Of a DNA stretch of 64,000 bases, positions 24,940 to 33,334 are shown piece by piece. This DNA comes from Bacteroidales bacterium (lineage in GTDB: Bacteria; Bacteroidota; Bacteroidia; Bacteroidales; UBA932). The translations under genes were made by a program, and so were the position numbers. Below the pieces are notes generated by a model. The model had not been told where the DNA came from. It was given only the letters and a program-made list of their open reading frames with translations, and did not search any database. Position 1 is the first letter of the stretch, and every line of letters starts with the position of its first letter. Location: positions 32,550 through 96,549 of the forward strand of contig JAEDEB010000001.1 in the NCBI GenBank assembly GCA_016293535.1, in the 5' to 3' direction.

Positions 24940-25012
24940 GCGGAAATAGCTCAGTTGGTAGAGCGTCGGCTTCCCAAGCCGAAGGTCGCGGGTTCGAACC
25001 CCGTTTTCCGCT
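24940..25012 (+). tRNA. tRNA-Gly (anticodon CCC)
   Basis: 73 bases forming a full cloverleaf: acceptor GCGGAAA with TTTCCGC, discriminator T, anticodon loop TTCCCAA (anticodon CCC, reading GGG), and GGTTCGAACC in the T arm. CCA is not encoded. It lies four bases after the SRP RNA. Confidence 0.95.
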
Positions 25013-25071
25013 CTGCAGGGGACGACCAAAGTGTTTTTGAGTCTGCCCCTTTTTATTTTTATATTTTCACA

Positions 25072-27981
25072 ATGAAACGTCTTATCATTCTTTTTCTTGC
25101 GCTTTCAGCGGCGCTCATCTCTTCCTGTTCCCAGTACAGGTATGAAACAGTCAAGGGAGACCCTCTAAAGACGAAGATCTACACTCTCGACAACGGGCTT
25201 AAGGTCTTCATGTCAGTGAACAAGGAGACTCCGCGCATCCAGACCTACATCGCCGTACATGTCGGCGGCAAGAACGACCCTTTCGAGACCACGGGTCTTG
25301 CCCATTATTTCGAGCATCTGATGTTCAAGGGAACAGAGCAGTTCGGTACTACCGACTATGCTGCAGAGAAACCTATGCTTGATGAGATCGAACAGCTCTT
25401 CGAGCAGTATCGCCGCACATCAGACCCTCAGGAGCGCGAGTCCATCTACCACAGGATAGACTCCATAAGCTATGAGGCTTCCAAACTCGCCATTCCGAAC
25501 GAGTATGACAAGCTGATGTCGATGATAGGTGCAGACGGAACGAATGCATGGACCTCGCACGACGAGACCGTCTATGTGGAGGATATCCCATCCAATCAGA
25601 TAGACAACTGGGCCCGCATACAGGCTGACCGTTTCAGACATCCGGTTCTCCGCGGCTTCCACACTGAGCTCGAGACCATCTACGAGGAGAAGAACATGTC
25701 CCTTACCCAGGACTCCCGCAAGATATGGGAGGCCCTTGACAATGCCCTCTTCCCTCACCATCCTTACGGACGCCAGACCGTGCTCGGTACCCAGGAGCAT
25801 CTGAAGAATCCTTCCATCACGAACGTGAAGAAGTATCATGAGACCTATTATGTTCCGAACAATATCGCCATCTGCGTATCCGGAGACTTCGACCCGGACG
25901 AGATGACTGCAGCGATAGAGAAGTATTTCGGAGACTGGGAGCCTAATCCTGACATCCCGGCTCTGGAGTATGAGCCCGAGGCTCCTATCACCTCGCCTAT
26001 TGAGCGTACAGTCTTCGGTCTTGAGGCTGAGAAACTTGCAATGGCCTGGCCTCTTCCTGCGGCTTCGGATCTCCAGTCATCTGCTGTTGCGCAGATTGCT
26101 TCCGCCATTCTGTACAACGGTCAGGCCGGCCTTGTGGACCTTGACGTGAACCAGCAGCAGAAGGTGCTCTCCCTCTACTGCGGCGCCAATTCCCAGCCTG
26201 ATTACGGTTCATTCATCGTCATGGGCAGCCCGAAGAACGGCCAGTCTCTCGAGGAAGTTCGTGACATAGCTCTCGAGGAGATTGCAAAGTTGCGTGACGG
26301 TGAGTTTGATGAGGAACTCATTGAGTCCACCATCAACAATTTCAAGCTTACGCTGATGCGTTCTCTGGAGGACAATGCCAGCCGTGCGCAGTTCTATGTT
26401 GACGCATTCATAAACAACATTCCTTGGGAAGATGCGGCAAAGGAACTCGAAAGGTATGAGTCGGTAACCAAGGAGGATGTGGTCGAATGGGCCCGCAAGT
26501 ATCTCGGTGCGGAGAACTATGTAGTGGTTTACAAGCGCACTGGCGAAGACAAGTCAGTGATAAAGGTGGCTGCTCCAAAGATTACTCCTATAGTCACGAA
26601 CCGTGACAACAGGAGTGAGTTCCTCGCTGAAATGCAGGAGAAGGCCGCTCAGGTGAAGCCTATAGAACCTCGTTTTGTCAACTTCAGGAAGGATATGAAG
26701 TCCTTCAGCCTTGCAGAGGGTGTAGATGTGCTCTACAAGGAGAACGAACTCAACGGCACCTTCGATCTCAGGTATGTCTTCAATACCGGAAGCGAGGACG
26801 ATCCTGCGCTCAGGCTTGCCTTCAACTACATCGATTACCTCGGCACAGCCGAAGTCAGCGCAGAGGACTTCGCAAAGAAGATGTATGACCTTGCCTGCTC
26901 TTATTCTTTCAGGGTAGGCGGAAACTCGACTACCATATATATCAACGGTCTTACTGAGAATATGGAGGAGGCTGTGACCCTTGTGGAGAATCTGCTGCTC
27001 AATGCCGAGCCTGATGCATCGGTGCTTGCAAACGTCAAGGCGGATTTCCTCAAGGCACGCTCGGACAGCAAGCTCAACCAGCGCAGCTGCTTCAATGCAC
27101 TCAGAAGCTATGTTGCCTTCGGCAGCGATTTCGTAACCCGTACGACACTCTCCGATGAGGCTGTTGCCGGTCTCAGCTCCGAGGAACTGCTCGACAGGGT
27201 GCGTGCACTCTTCGACAAGAGTCACGAGATTCTGCTCTACAGCTCAGACAGTGAAAAGACTGCAGAGGAAAGGCTTCTTGCATGCCATAACATACATCCT
27301 GAACTCGAGATCCTGGAGGAAAAGCATCCGAAGATGGTGGAGACGGAAGAAAACAATGTGGTGCTCGTTCAGTATGATGCAAAGCAGCTTTATTATATCC
27401 AGCTTTCCAACGACGGAGTGCGTTTCGACAAGGATGCGGCTCCGGAGATTTTCCTCTACAACGAGTATTTCGGAGGCGGAATGAATTCCATCGTTTTCCA
27501 GGAGATGCGCGAGGCGCGAGGCCTGGCTTACTCGGCATGGACAACGCTCGTGGAGCCTTCAGACCTTGTGAACGGTTACAGTTATATGGCATTCATCGCT
27601 ACGCAGAATGACAAGATGCAGACCGCTGTCGAGGCTTTCGACGATATCATCAACAATATGCCTGAGTCCGAGGCTGCCTTCTCAGTTGCCAAGGACCGCA
27701 TACTTGCCCAGCTCCGCACCGACCGTGTTACGGGAATCGATGTCCTCTATGAATACAGAAACTGCAGGACCCTCGGTCTCAGGGAACCTCTTTCAAGGGA
27801 GATTTTCGAAGGCATCCAGGAAATGTCTCTCGAGGATGTAGCGGCTGCCCAGGAAAAATGGGTGAAGGGACGCGACTATACCTACGCGATACTCGGCGAC
27901 GTTGCGGATCTCGACAATGAGTTCCTCAAGACCCTCGGACCTGTCAAAGTGGTGAGCCTTCAGGATATCTTCGGATTCTGA
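25072..27981 (+). CDS. M16-family zinc metalloprotease lipoprotein, two-domain
   Basis: 969 aa, pitrilysin/insulinase family. Signal peptide with lipobox LISSC (Cys19). The inverted zinc motif HYFEH is at 78-82, with the downstream Glu in the region around 190-200 (ELETIYEEKNM). The C-terminal half repeats the M16 fold without the HxxEH motif but with the R/Y pair region (EMREARGLAYSAW near 815), as in two-domain pitrilysin-type chambers. Probably anchored in the cell envelope, degrading small peptides. The ATG at 25072 is chosen because the longer frame from 24955 runs through tRNA-Gly. It overlaps the convergent flavoprotein gene by 22 bases. Confidence 0.92.
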   Translation: MKRLIILFLALSAALISSCSQYRYETVKGDPLKTKIYTLDNGLKVFMSVNKETPRIQTYIAVHVGGKNDPFETTGLAHYFEHLMFKGTEQFGTTDYAAEKPMLDEIEQLFEQYRRTSDPQERESIYHRIDSISYEASKLAIPNEYDKLMSMIGADGTNAWTSHDETVYVEDIPSNQIDNWARIQADRFRHPVLRGFHTELETIYEEKNMSLTQDSRKIWEALDNALFPHHPYGRQTVLGTQEHLKNPSITNVKKYHETYYVPNNIAICVSGDFDPDEMTAAIEKYFGDWEPNPDIPALEYEPEAPITSPIERTVFGLEAEKLAMAWPLPAASDLQSSAVAQIASAILYNGQAGLVDLDVNQQQKVLSLYCGANSQPDYGSFIVMGSPKNGQSLEEVRDIALEEIAKLRDGEFDEELIESTINNFKLTLMRSLEDNASRAQFYVDAFINNIPWEDAAKELERYESVTKEDVVEWARKYLGAENYVVVYKRTGEDKSVIKVAAPKITPIVTNRDNRSEFLAEMQEKAAQVKPIEPRFVNFRKDMKSFSLAEGVDVLYKENELNGTFDLRYVFNTGSEDDPALRLAFNYIDYLGTAEVSAEDFAKKMYDLACSYSFRVGGNSTTIYINGLTENMEEAVTLVENLLLNAEPDASVLANVKADFLKARSDSKLNQRSCFNALRSYVAFGSDFVTRTTLSDEAVAGLSSEELLDRVRALFDKSHEILLYSSDSEKTAEERLLACHNIHPELEILEEKHPKMVETEENNVVLVQYDAKQLYYIQLSNDGVRFDKDAAPEIFLYNEYFGGGMNSIVFQEMREARGLAYSAWTTLVEPSDLVNGYSYMAFIATQNDKMQTAVEAFDDIINNMPESEAAFSVAKDRILAQLRTDRVTGIDVLYEYRNCRTLGLREPLSREIFEGIQEMSLEDVAAAQEKWVKGRDYTYAILGDVADLDNEFLKTLGPVKVVSLQDIFGF

Positions 27982-29213
27982 CGGGCTGCGGATATGCCTG
28001 CGAGATAGCCGGTCGAGAATGCTATGTGGAGGTTGTAACCTCCCGTATCGGCATCAAGATCAAGTATTTCGCCGGCCAGATACAACCCTGGGACCTTCTT
28101 GGTTTCCAGGGTTTTCTGGTTTATTTCGTCAAGGCTGACTCCGCCGGCGGTGATGACGCATCGCTCATAGCCGACGTGCCCGACTATATCAAGTTTCCAG
28201 TTCTTGAGTGCGCGCGGGAGACGGTTGTGGTCGAGATCCGGGAAGGATGCCATGAACTGAGTCACGATATCCATTGGAAGAAGTTTCCCCAGAAGAACTG
28301 CGAATTTCGTCCTGTATGGTTTCCCCTCGCTGCGTCTGTCGTTGCATATTTCTTTCCACAGGGACTGAACCCTGCGCTCGAGATCGGTATCTGAGACCGC
28401 AGGCTTGAGGTCTATCACAACGCTGACCTTCGAGCCGTTGATCTGAGCCTTTACGCATTTGCGGCTGAGTTTGAACCCTATAGGACCCTCAATGCCTCCG
28501 TCGGTGAAATCAAGGTCTCCGAATTCATCCTGAGCAGGATTGCCGTCAATTACAAGCCGGATTCCGACATTCTTCAGGGATATGGTTCCGGAATATCTGT
28601 AATCCCGTGGTCTGATTGCTGTGAGCGAAGGAAAGCGTGCTGTCAGTTTCAAACCGAAGTTCTCTGCCCATGGGTATCCGTCGCCCGTGGAGCCTGTCCG
28701 GGGATATGACAGGCCTCCGGTGGTGATTATCAGTTTCCTGCAGCGCCAGGAAGAACCGTCTGCGCAGTTGACGATAAAACGCCACTCTCCGTTTCCCTCT
28801 ATAGTGTTTGTCACGCTGCAATTGCATATTATCTTCGCTCCTGCGCCTTCTGCTGCCCTGACAAGTGCGTCGACGACATCCATCGACCTGTGAGATTCAG
28901 GGAAGGCCCTGTCTCCTCTCTCGACAGTGCTCGCAAGGCCGTGGTCTTCGAAGAAGCCGATGAGTTGCACCGGTGTAAGGTTTTGGAAAGCAGGGCGAAG
29001 GAAGGCGGCCTTGGGGTATATGTGCGACTGAAAGTCATTCCACTCCTTTACGTTGGTGAAGTTGCATCTTCCCTTCCCCGTGATGACTATCTTTCTTCCC
29101 GGGCGCGGCATCTTTTCCAGAACGGTCACCTCGCAGCCCCTCGAAGCGGCTCCATAGGCAGCCATAAGCCCCGATGCTCCTGCACCTATGATAATAATGT
29201 CGGATTGTAGCAT
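27960..29213 (-). CDS. BaiN/HI0933-family FAD-dependent oxidoreductase
   Basis: 417 aa. It shows an N-terminal dinucleotide-binding motif GAGASG (10-15), the family-specific GKGRCNFTN (about 46-54), TTGGLSYPRTGSTGDGY near 164-180, and a C-terminal GVSLDEIN followed by GLYLAGEILDLDADTGGYN. HI0933-like flavoproteins are widespread; some Clostridia members (BaiN) are reported to act on bile acids, but most have no known substrate. It is tail to tail with the M16 protease, overlapping by 22 bases. Confidence 0.87.
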   Translation of the reverse strand: MLQSDIIIIGAGASGLMAAYGAASRGCEVTVLEKMPRPGRKIVITGKGRCNFTNVKEWNDFQSHIYPKAAFLRPAFQNLTPVQLIGFFEDHGLASTVERGDRAFPESHRSMDVVDALVRAAEGAGAKIICNCSVTNTIEGNGEWRFIVNCADGSSWRCRKLIITTGGLSYPRTGSTGDGYPWAENFGLKLTARFPSLTAIRPRDYRYSGTISLKNVGIRLVIDGNPAQDEFGDLDFTDGGIEGPIGFKLSRKCVKAQINGSKVSVVIDLKPAVSDTDLERRVQSLWKEICNDRRSEGKPYRTKFAVLLGKLLPMDIVTQFMASFPDLDHNRLPRALKNWKLDIVGHVGYERCVITAGGVSLDEINQKTLETKKVPGLYLAGEILDLDADTGGYNLHIAFSTGYLAGISAARQNPKIS

Positions 29214-29270
29214 ATCCCTGCAAATATCCGAAAAAGTATTCTTTTGTTTCCGGATTTGCAGTGGAATTAT

Positions 29271-29305
29271 TCAAATCTGATGCAGCTTATTTTTTCATAT
29301 CACTA
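29271..29305 (+). repeat. Dispersed intergenic element, copy C
   Basis: TCAAATCTGATGCAGCTTAT and the following T-rich stretch match copies A and B with several substitutions. It lies between the flavoprotein gene start and the tRNA-Thr promoter. Confidence 0.5.
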
Positions 29306-29312
29306 AAATTCT

Positions 29313-29320
29313 TATATTTG
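29313..29320 (+). promoter_or_regulatory. -7 element for tRNA-Thr
   Basis: TATATTTG, a perfect TAnnTTTG, 25 bases before the mature tRNA 5' end. Confidence 0.6.
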
Positions 29321-29345
29321 CAGCCCGGTTTCCAGAAAACCGTAT

Positions 29346-29418
29346 GCCAGTTTAGCTCAGTCGGTAGAGCATCGCATTCGTAACGCGAAGGTCGTCAGTT
29401 CGATCCTGATAGCTGGCT
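29346..29418 (+). tRNA. tRNA-Thr (anticodon CGT)
   Basis: 73 bases with acceptor GCCAGTT paired to AGCTGGC, anticodon loop TTCGTAA (anticodon CGT, reading ACG) and a T arm with GTTCGATCC. CCA is not encoded. The lipoprotein gene begins 14 bases downstream. Confidence 0.94.
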
Positions 29419-29432
29419 CAAATCCTTTTGAA

Positions 29433-30572
29433 ATGCTTTTCAAGTCTTGCAGGTTGCCCTCAAAGGCAGCTTTTTTCTTTTCACCGCTCCCGGGTTTTTC
29501 TGCAACTCTTGCTGCAGCAGTGCTTTTATGCGCCTGCTCCGCTGGTGCGACACGCCCGGATATTTCCGAGTCGCCTTCATTCTTCAGCGTGGACAGTCTT
29601 GGCGGCAAGACTGTCATAGTAAGCATCTCTCCTTTTGACGGCAGCAGGGACAGCCTTATCATAGAGGGTAAAGTCGGGAGCGTGGTGTGTATGTCATCTA
29701 CAGCTGTCGCTGCGTTTGCTGAAATTGGTTGTTCCGATATGGTCAGGGGCGTTTCGGGAAAGAGGTTCATATCCAACCCCCTCGTCTCGTCCAATCCTCT
29801 GGTGAAGGATGTCGGCAGTGACGCTGCTCCTGATTATGAAACCATTGTGTCCCTCAATCCCGACCTGGTCCTGGCTTATGCGGTCTCATCCGTACTTCCG
29901 CCCTATGTCGAGCGGCTCAATTCCCTGGGTATAAGGACGCTCATTCTATACGACAATTTCGAGTCCCATCCTCTTGCCAGAGCGGCTTATATCAGGCTTG
30001 CGGGAGCATTGGCTGCTTGCCCGGAGAGGGCTGATTCCGTATTAGACTCTATCTCAGCTTCTTATCGTCATATCCGTGATTCTCTCGGAAATGCCGTGGA
30101 AGGCGCTCGTCCTGGAGTCCTCGTAAATGCGCCTTACGCCGATGCCTGGTATATTCCCGGAAAACGGAGCTATATGTACAGGTTGGTGTGGGATGCAGGA
30201 GCTGAGATACTCGGTGCGGCGGAATCTTCCCTTTCTTCGACCATAAGCATAGAGCAGGCTCTTGAAATCTCACGCAGGGCTGATTTCTGGCTCCATCCCG
30301 GTAATGCCCGGACAAGGAAGGAACTCCTTTCCATGCACCCGTTTTTCGGGCTTTTTCTCCGTCCCGGACTTCGCATATACAACAACACCCTCAGGATGAA
30401 TCCCGGGGGTGGCAATGATTTTTATGAAAGAGGCGCGGTCAGGCCCGATCTTGTCCTTAACGACCTCAAGAATATCTTCCTGTCGGGCTACTCGGAACCG
30501 GTATGTGCTTCTGACCGTCCACAGGAAGCCGATTCTGTCTGGAAGTCAGAATATTATCTTGAAGTCGAATAG
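29433..30572 (+). CDS. Periplasmic-binding lipoprotein (BtuF/iron-siderophore type)
   Basis: 379 aa. Lipobox LLCAC (Cys35) follows a long n-region. The body fits the TroA/BtuF-like fold of helical-backbone binding proteins: VSISPFDGS near 66, FAEIGCSDMVRGVSG near 95, DYETIVSLNPDLVLAY near 133 and later EQALEISRRADFWLHPG. These bind corrinoids or ferric chelates for an ABC importer. No permease or ATPase is adjacent, so it is an orphan here or works with a TonB system elsewhere. It probably shares a transcript with tRNA-Thr. It overlaps the convergent gene by 27 bases. Confidence 0.82.
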   Translation: MLFKSCRLPSKAAFFFSPLPGFSATLAAAVLLCACSAGATRPDISESPSFFSVDSLGGKTVIVSISPFDGSRDSLIIEGKVGSVVCMSSTAVAAFAEIGCSDMVRGVSGKRFISNPLVSSNPLVKDVGSDAAPDYETIVSLNPDLVLAYAVSSVLPPYVERLNSLGIRTLILYDNFESHPLARAAYIRLAGALAACPERADSVLDSISASYRHIRDSLGNAVEGARPGVLVNAPYADAWYIPGKRSYMYRLVWDAGAEILGAAESSLSSTISIEQALEISRRADFWLHPGNARTRKELLSMHPFFGLFLRPGLRIYNNTLRMNPGGGNDFYERGAVRPDLVLNDLKNIFLSGYSEPVCASDRPQEADSVWKSEYYLEVE

Positions 30573-31094
30573 CCTGTTCCCGCAATAGCTTCCGCTTATT
30601 AGAGTGCTGTCATCCTTTCGGCTGCACAGGGGCATGGAGTCCCCGATTTCCAGCGCCACGAGATCGCCGGTTCTCTGGGAAACGGTCTCAGATGCTCTTG
30701 AGATGGCATTTTCAAGCCTTGAAGCCGAGTCCTTTCCATTTTCAGCGGAGAAGAGCGTTTCGGAATTCCTGCTGAATACGAAGGCGTTGTCCTCCTTCTC
30801 CAAGGTCAGTTTCGTGTATGTGACAGCCGGCAGGATGGAACTGCGGTCGAAAAGATGCCCCCACGGACAACCATCCACCGACAGAAGTACTCCGTAACAT
30901 ACGGAATCATAATATCTCGCCGCGAATTTTGGGGCTATGCACCTGCCGGCCCTGGACATCCTGGCGAACAGCACAGGCGTGAAACTCAGGCTTTCCACTC
31001 CGTCAGGGACATAGAAATCCCTGTCTTCCCTTTCCCAGGTCGTGTCCGGCCTGCACTGAAGGCTTCCGTCAGGACTTACTACCGTGATGTTCAT
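30546..31094 (-). CDS. Fumarylacetoacetase-like protein lacking metal ligands
   Basis: 182 aa, starting one base after the exonuclease stop, third gene of the dnaN transcript. Segments such as FYVPDGVES (27-35), AARYYDSVCYGVLL (58-71), PWGHLFDRSSILP (77-89) and the C-terminal RTGDLVALEIG (141-151) line up with small fumarylacetoacetate hydrolase-family proteins of Bacteroidales. The family's metal-binding Glu-x-Glu is replaced around residues 38-41 (SFTP), and the usual DFTARDLQ segment is shortened to LLSVDG. It is probably not catalytic. The reading frame that continues upstream of 31094 is a shadow of the exonuclease gene. The alignment is from memory, so the family call is moderate. Confidence 0.6.
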   Translation of the reverse strand: MNITVVSPDGSLQCRPDTTWEREDRDFYVPDGVESLSFTPVLFARMSRAGRCIAPKFAARYYDSVCYGVLLSVDGCPWGHLFDRSSILPAVTYTKLTLEKEDNAFVFSRNSETLFSAENGKDSASRLENAISRASETVSQRTGDLVALEIGDSMPLCSRKDDSTLISGSYCGNRLFDFKIIF

Positions 31095-31095
31095 T

Positions 31096-32010
31096 CTAGA
31101 AAAGGCTTCCCTGGCCTCCGCCGTACTTGTTCTTAAGAAGAGCAGCTGCATCCTTGACCTGCTGATCGCTGAGTGGGCGTTTCTTCTCAGCCTTCTTCTC
31201 AGCCTCGAACTGGGCCTTGAGAAGGGCGAACTGGCGTTTCGTGTCAAGGGTGAAGTCTCCGTTGGCAATCCATGCGAAATATGAAGGCTCGGTCTCGTAA
31301 ACTTCCCGGCAGGTCTTGCCCTTGTGCTTTCCGAAACTGATGCACGGTTCCTTCTTGTCGTTGAGTATGATTCTGCCTGCGTAGTCCACGGTCTTCTGAT
31401 TCTCCGTGAAGTTGGCAAGCCATTCCACGTCGTTCTTGATGAGGTCCTCAGGGTATTTGTCCAACTGTCCCTTGAGTACGGCGTAGGTCGCGAGTGTGTC
31501 GGCTTCAGCTGCGTGTGCATTCTCGAAGTCGCAGCCCACATAGAACCTGTGCGCTGCTTTGAGGTTGCGCGGCTCCATCTTGTGGAAAATGGTCTGGACG
31601 TCCACCATTCTCTTTTCGTGGAGGTCGACAGGGATGTTCTTCTCAGGGAAGGCGGCCTTGACCCTCTCGATTTCTTCCGCGAGCATAGGGAGGTCGAACT
31701 TTGCGGAATTGTATCCTGCGAGGTCGCTGTCGGCGAGCCACTCGCAGACTTCATCTATGATCTCGTAGAATTTAGGTTCGTTTGCGAGTTCTGCGTCGCT
31801 GATGCCGTTCACAGCCTGCGCTGCAGGGTTCATAGGCCTCTGACGCCTGGCTGCATAGTCCCATGGGCATACTCTCCAGGTCTTTATCCTCTGTTCACCG
31901 CCGGGGAACACTTTTACAAAGCTGAGTTCTACAATGGAGTCGGTCGCAATGTTGAGACCGGTGCTCTCTATATCAAAGAAGAGCAGCGGTCTTTTAAGGT
32001 TCAGTTCCAT
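31096..32010 (-). CDS. DEDD 3'-5' exonuclease, DnaQ-like
   Basis: 304 aa. Exo I motif FFDIESTGLN with Asp13 and Glu15, Exo II near AGYNSAKFDLPML (about 97-109), Exo III near HAAEADTLATYAVL (about 161-174) with the preceding His. A C-terminal segment (about 218-270) with ISFGKHKGKT and YFAWIANGDF matches the domain found after DnaQ-like exonucleases of the ExoX type. It may serve as proofreading epsilon or as a repair nuclease; being next to dnaN favours replication. It lies 14 bases after dnaN. Confidence 0.88.
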   Translation of the reverse strand: MELNLKRPLLFFDIESTGLNIATDSIVELSFVKVFPGGEQRIKTWRVCPWDYAARRQRPMNPAAQAVNGISDAELANEPKFYEIIDEVCEWLADSDLAGYNSAKFDLPMLAEEIERVKAAFPEKNIPVDLHEKRMVDVQTIFHKMEPRNLKAAHRFYVGCDFENAHAAEADTLATYAVLKGQLDKYPEDLIKNDVEWLANFTENQKTVDYAGRIILNDKKEPCISFGKHKGKTCREVYETEPSYFAWIANGDFTLDTKRQFALLKAQFEAEKKAEKKRPLSDQQVKDAAALLKNKYGGGQGSLF

Positions 32011-32024
32011 ACTACAGATTTCCG

Positions 32025-33143
32025 CTAAGAGAACATTATAGGCATTATGATGCCGCAGAGCTTTTCGCTTTCAGCCTCGTCCTCAGCCGGGACTATGAGG
32101 GCGGCGCGCCTGCTGTCGGCAAACTTCATTACCACCTCGTTGCAGCTCATATTGCTGAGTATTTCGGTGAGGAAGGAGGATTTGAAGCCTATGCTGAGAG
32201 CCTCTCCGTCATACTGGCAGGCAACCTTTTCGTATGCCGCGATGGAGAATCCGAGGTCCTGGGCGGAAATCTCGAGGGAATTCTCCGAGAGGTCAAGCTT
32301 GATCTGGTTGGAAGCCTTGTTGGAGCATACGGCGATTCGCCTTACCGTATTCAGGAAGAGCACCCTGTCAATCTTGAGGGTGTTGGCGTTGTTCTGCGGG
32401 ATGACATCGCGGTATTTCGGATAGCGTCCAACTATCTGACGGCAGATGACTATCGTGTTTCCGAACTCGAAGCTCACGTTCTTGGAGTCGAAACTGATCT
32501 TCACGCTTTCGTCGTCCTTCCCGATGATGGACCTGAGAACGGCTGCCGGTTTCTTGTGGAGTATGAAGGATGCCTTCTCCCCGGATTTGACGTCGCTGGT
32601 TGTGTAGCAGATGAGCTTGTGTGCATCGGAGGCAACGAGAGTGGTGGCATGCACGTCGATGTCGAAGAAGATACCGTTCATGGTCGGGCGTATTTCGTCG
32701 TCGGCGGTGGCGTATATGGTGCTGGATATACCCTCCACGAGGCTTGCCGCAGGGAATTCAACGCTGATGGCATCTTCTGATGTCCCGGTGATCTCAGGAT
32801 AGTCTTCGGCCGGGAAGTACGGAATCGTGGACTGGCCTCCGGACCAGCGGCATTCGAAGGAGCTGTCGCTGATCGTCGTGATGGTGATAGGCTGGTCGGG
32901 GAGTTCCTTGAGGAGCTCTACGAGGTGCTTGGGAATTGCGAGCCTTCCGTCCTCGCCGGCATTGTCTGCCTGTATTGTTGTCCTGAGCGTCAGTTCCGTG
33001 TCGGATGCAGTTATTACGAGTTTCCCGTCCGCGAACTCGAAGAGGAAATTCTCGAGTATCGGGTTCACTGACTTTGCCGGTATGGCCTTGGATACTGCAG
33101 TCGTGCCTTTGAGCAATTCTGAACTTGAGATAACCAGTTTCAT
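32025..33143 (-). CDS. dnaN: DNA polymerase III subunit beta (sliding clamp)
   Basis: 372 aa, the usual length, forming the dimeric ring that tethers polymerase III to DNA. Three clamp domains are evident: MKLVISSSELLKGTTAVSKAIP at the start, PAASLVEGISSTIYATADDE near 131 and NTVRRIAVCSNKASNQIKLD near 260, ending in the conserved IIMPIM. It heads a three-gene transcript with an exonuclease and a fumarylacetoacetase-like protein. dnaA is not in the window, so this is not an obvious origin region. Confidence 0.96.
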   Translation of the reverse strand: MKLVISSSELLKGTTAVSKAIPAKSVNPILENFLFEFADGKLVITASDTELTLRTTIQADNAGEDGRLAIPKHLVELLKELPDQPITITTISDSSFECRWSGGQSTIPYFPAEDYPEITGTSEDAISVEFPAASLVEGISSTIYATADDEIRPTMNGIFFDIDVHATTLVASDAHKLICYTTSDVKSGEKASFILHKKPAAVLRSIIGKDDESVKISFDSKNVSFEFGNTIVICRQIVGRYPKYRDVIPQNNANTLKIDRVLFLNTVRRIAVCSNKASNQIKLDLSENSLEISAQDLGFSIAAYEKVACQYDGEALSIGFKSSFLTEILSNMSCNEVVMKFADSRRAALIVPAEDEAESEKLCGIIMPIMFS

Positions 33144-33207
33144 AAGTATGTATTTTTTGTTCTATCCTTCTATTTTGCGCAATCTTCTGAAGTTTGCTAC
33201 AATCATA

Positions 33208-33215
33208 CAAATATA
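33208..33215 (-). promoter_or_regulatory. -7 element for the dnaN operon
   Basis: TATATTTG on the minus strand, perfect, about 65 bases upstream of the dnaN ATG. Confidence 0.5.
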
Positions 33216-33274
33216 ATAATAATACGCGTAACCCCAATGGCATATAATTTGATTTTTCCGCCTTCCGGCGGCAT

Positions 33275-33304
33275 TTTGTCAAAACTTGCCGTTTTTTATC
33301 GTTG
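33275..33304 (+). promoter_or_regulatory. Putative promoter of htrA-rpoD-argS
   Basis: TTTG at 33275-33278, 18 bases, then TATCGTTG at 33297-33304 with one mismatch. It is 30 bases before the htrA start. No other promoter is apparent before rpoD. Confidence 0.5.
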
Positions 33305-33334
33305 CAAAGCTTTTCAGGAACAAAACAAACAGTT

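Noticed and set aside
24955..25071. N-terminal extension of the M16 protease
   Set aside because: It would translate through tRNA-Gly; the lipoprotein signal begins at 25072.
31095..31754. Long minus-strand frame upstream of 31094 joined to the fumarylacetoacetase-like gene
   Set aside because: The extension has shadow-type composition (Ser, Arg and Thr rich) and overlaps the exonuclease gene in another frame.
32025..33334. Replication origin next to dnaN
   Set aside because: No dnaA gene and no cluster of DnaA-box-like sequences is seen around dnaN.
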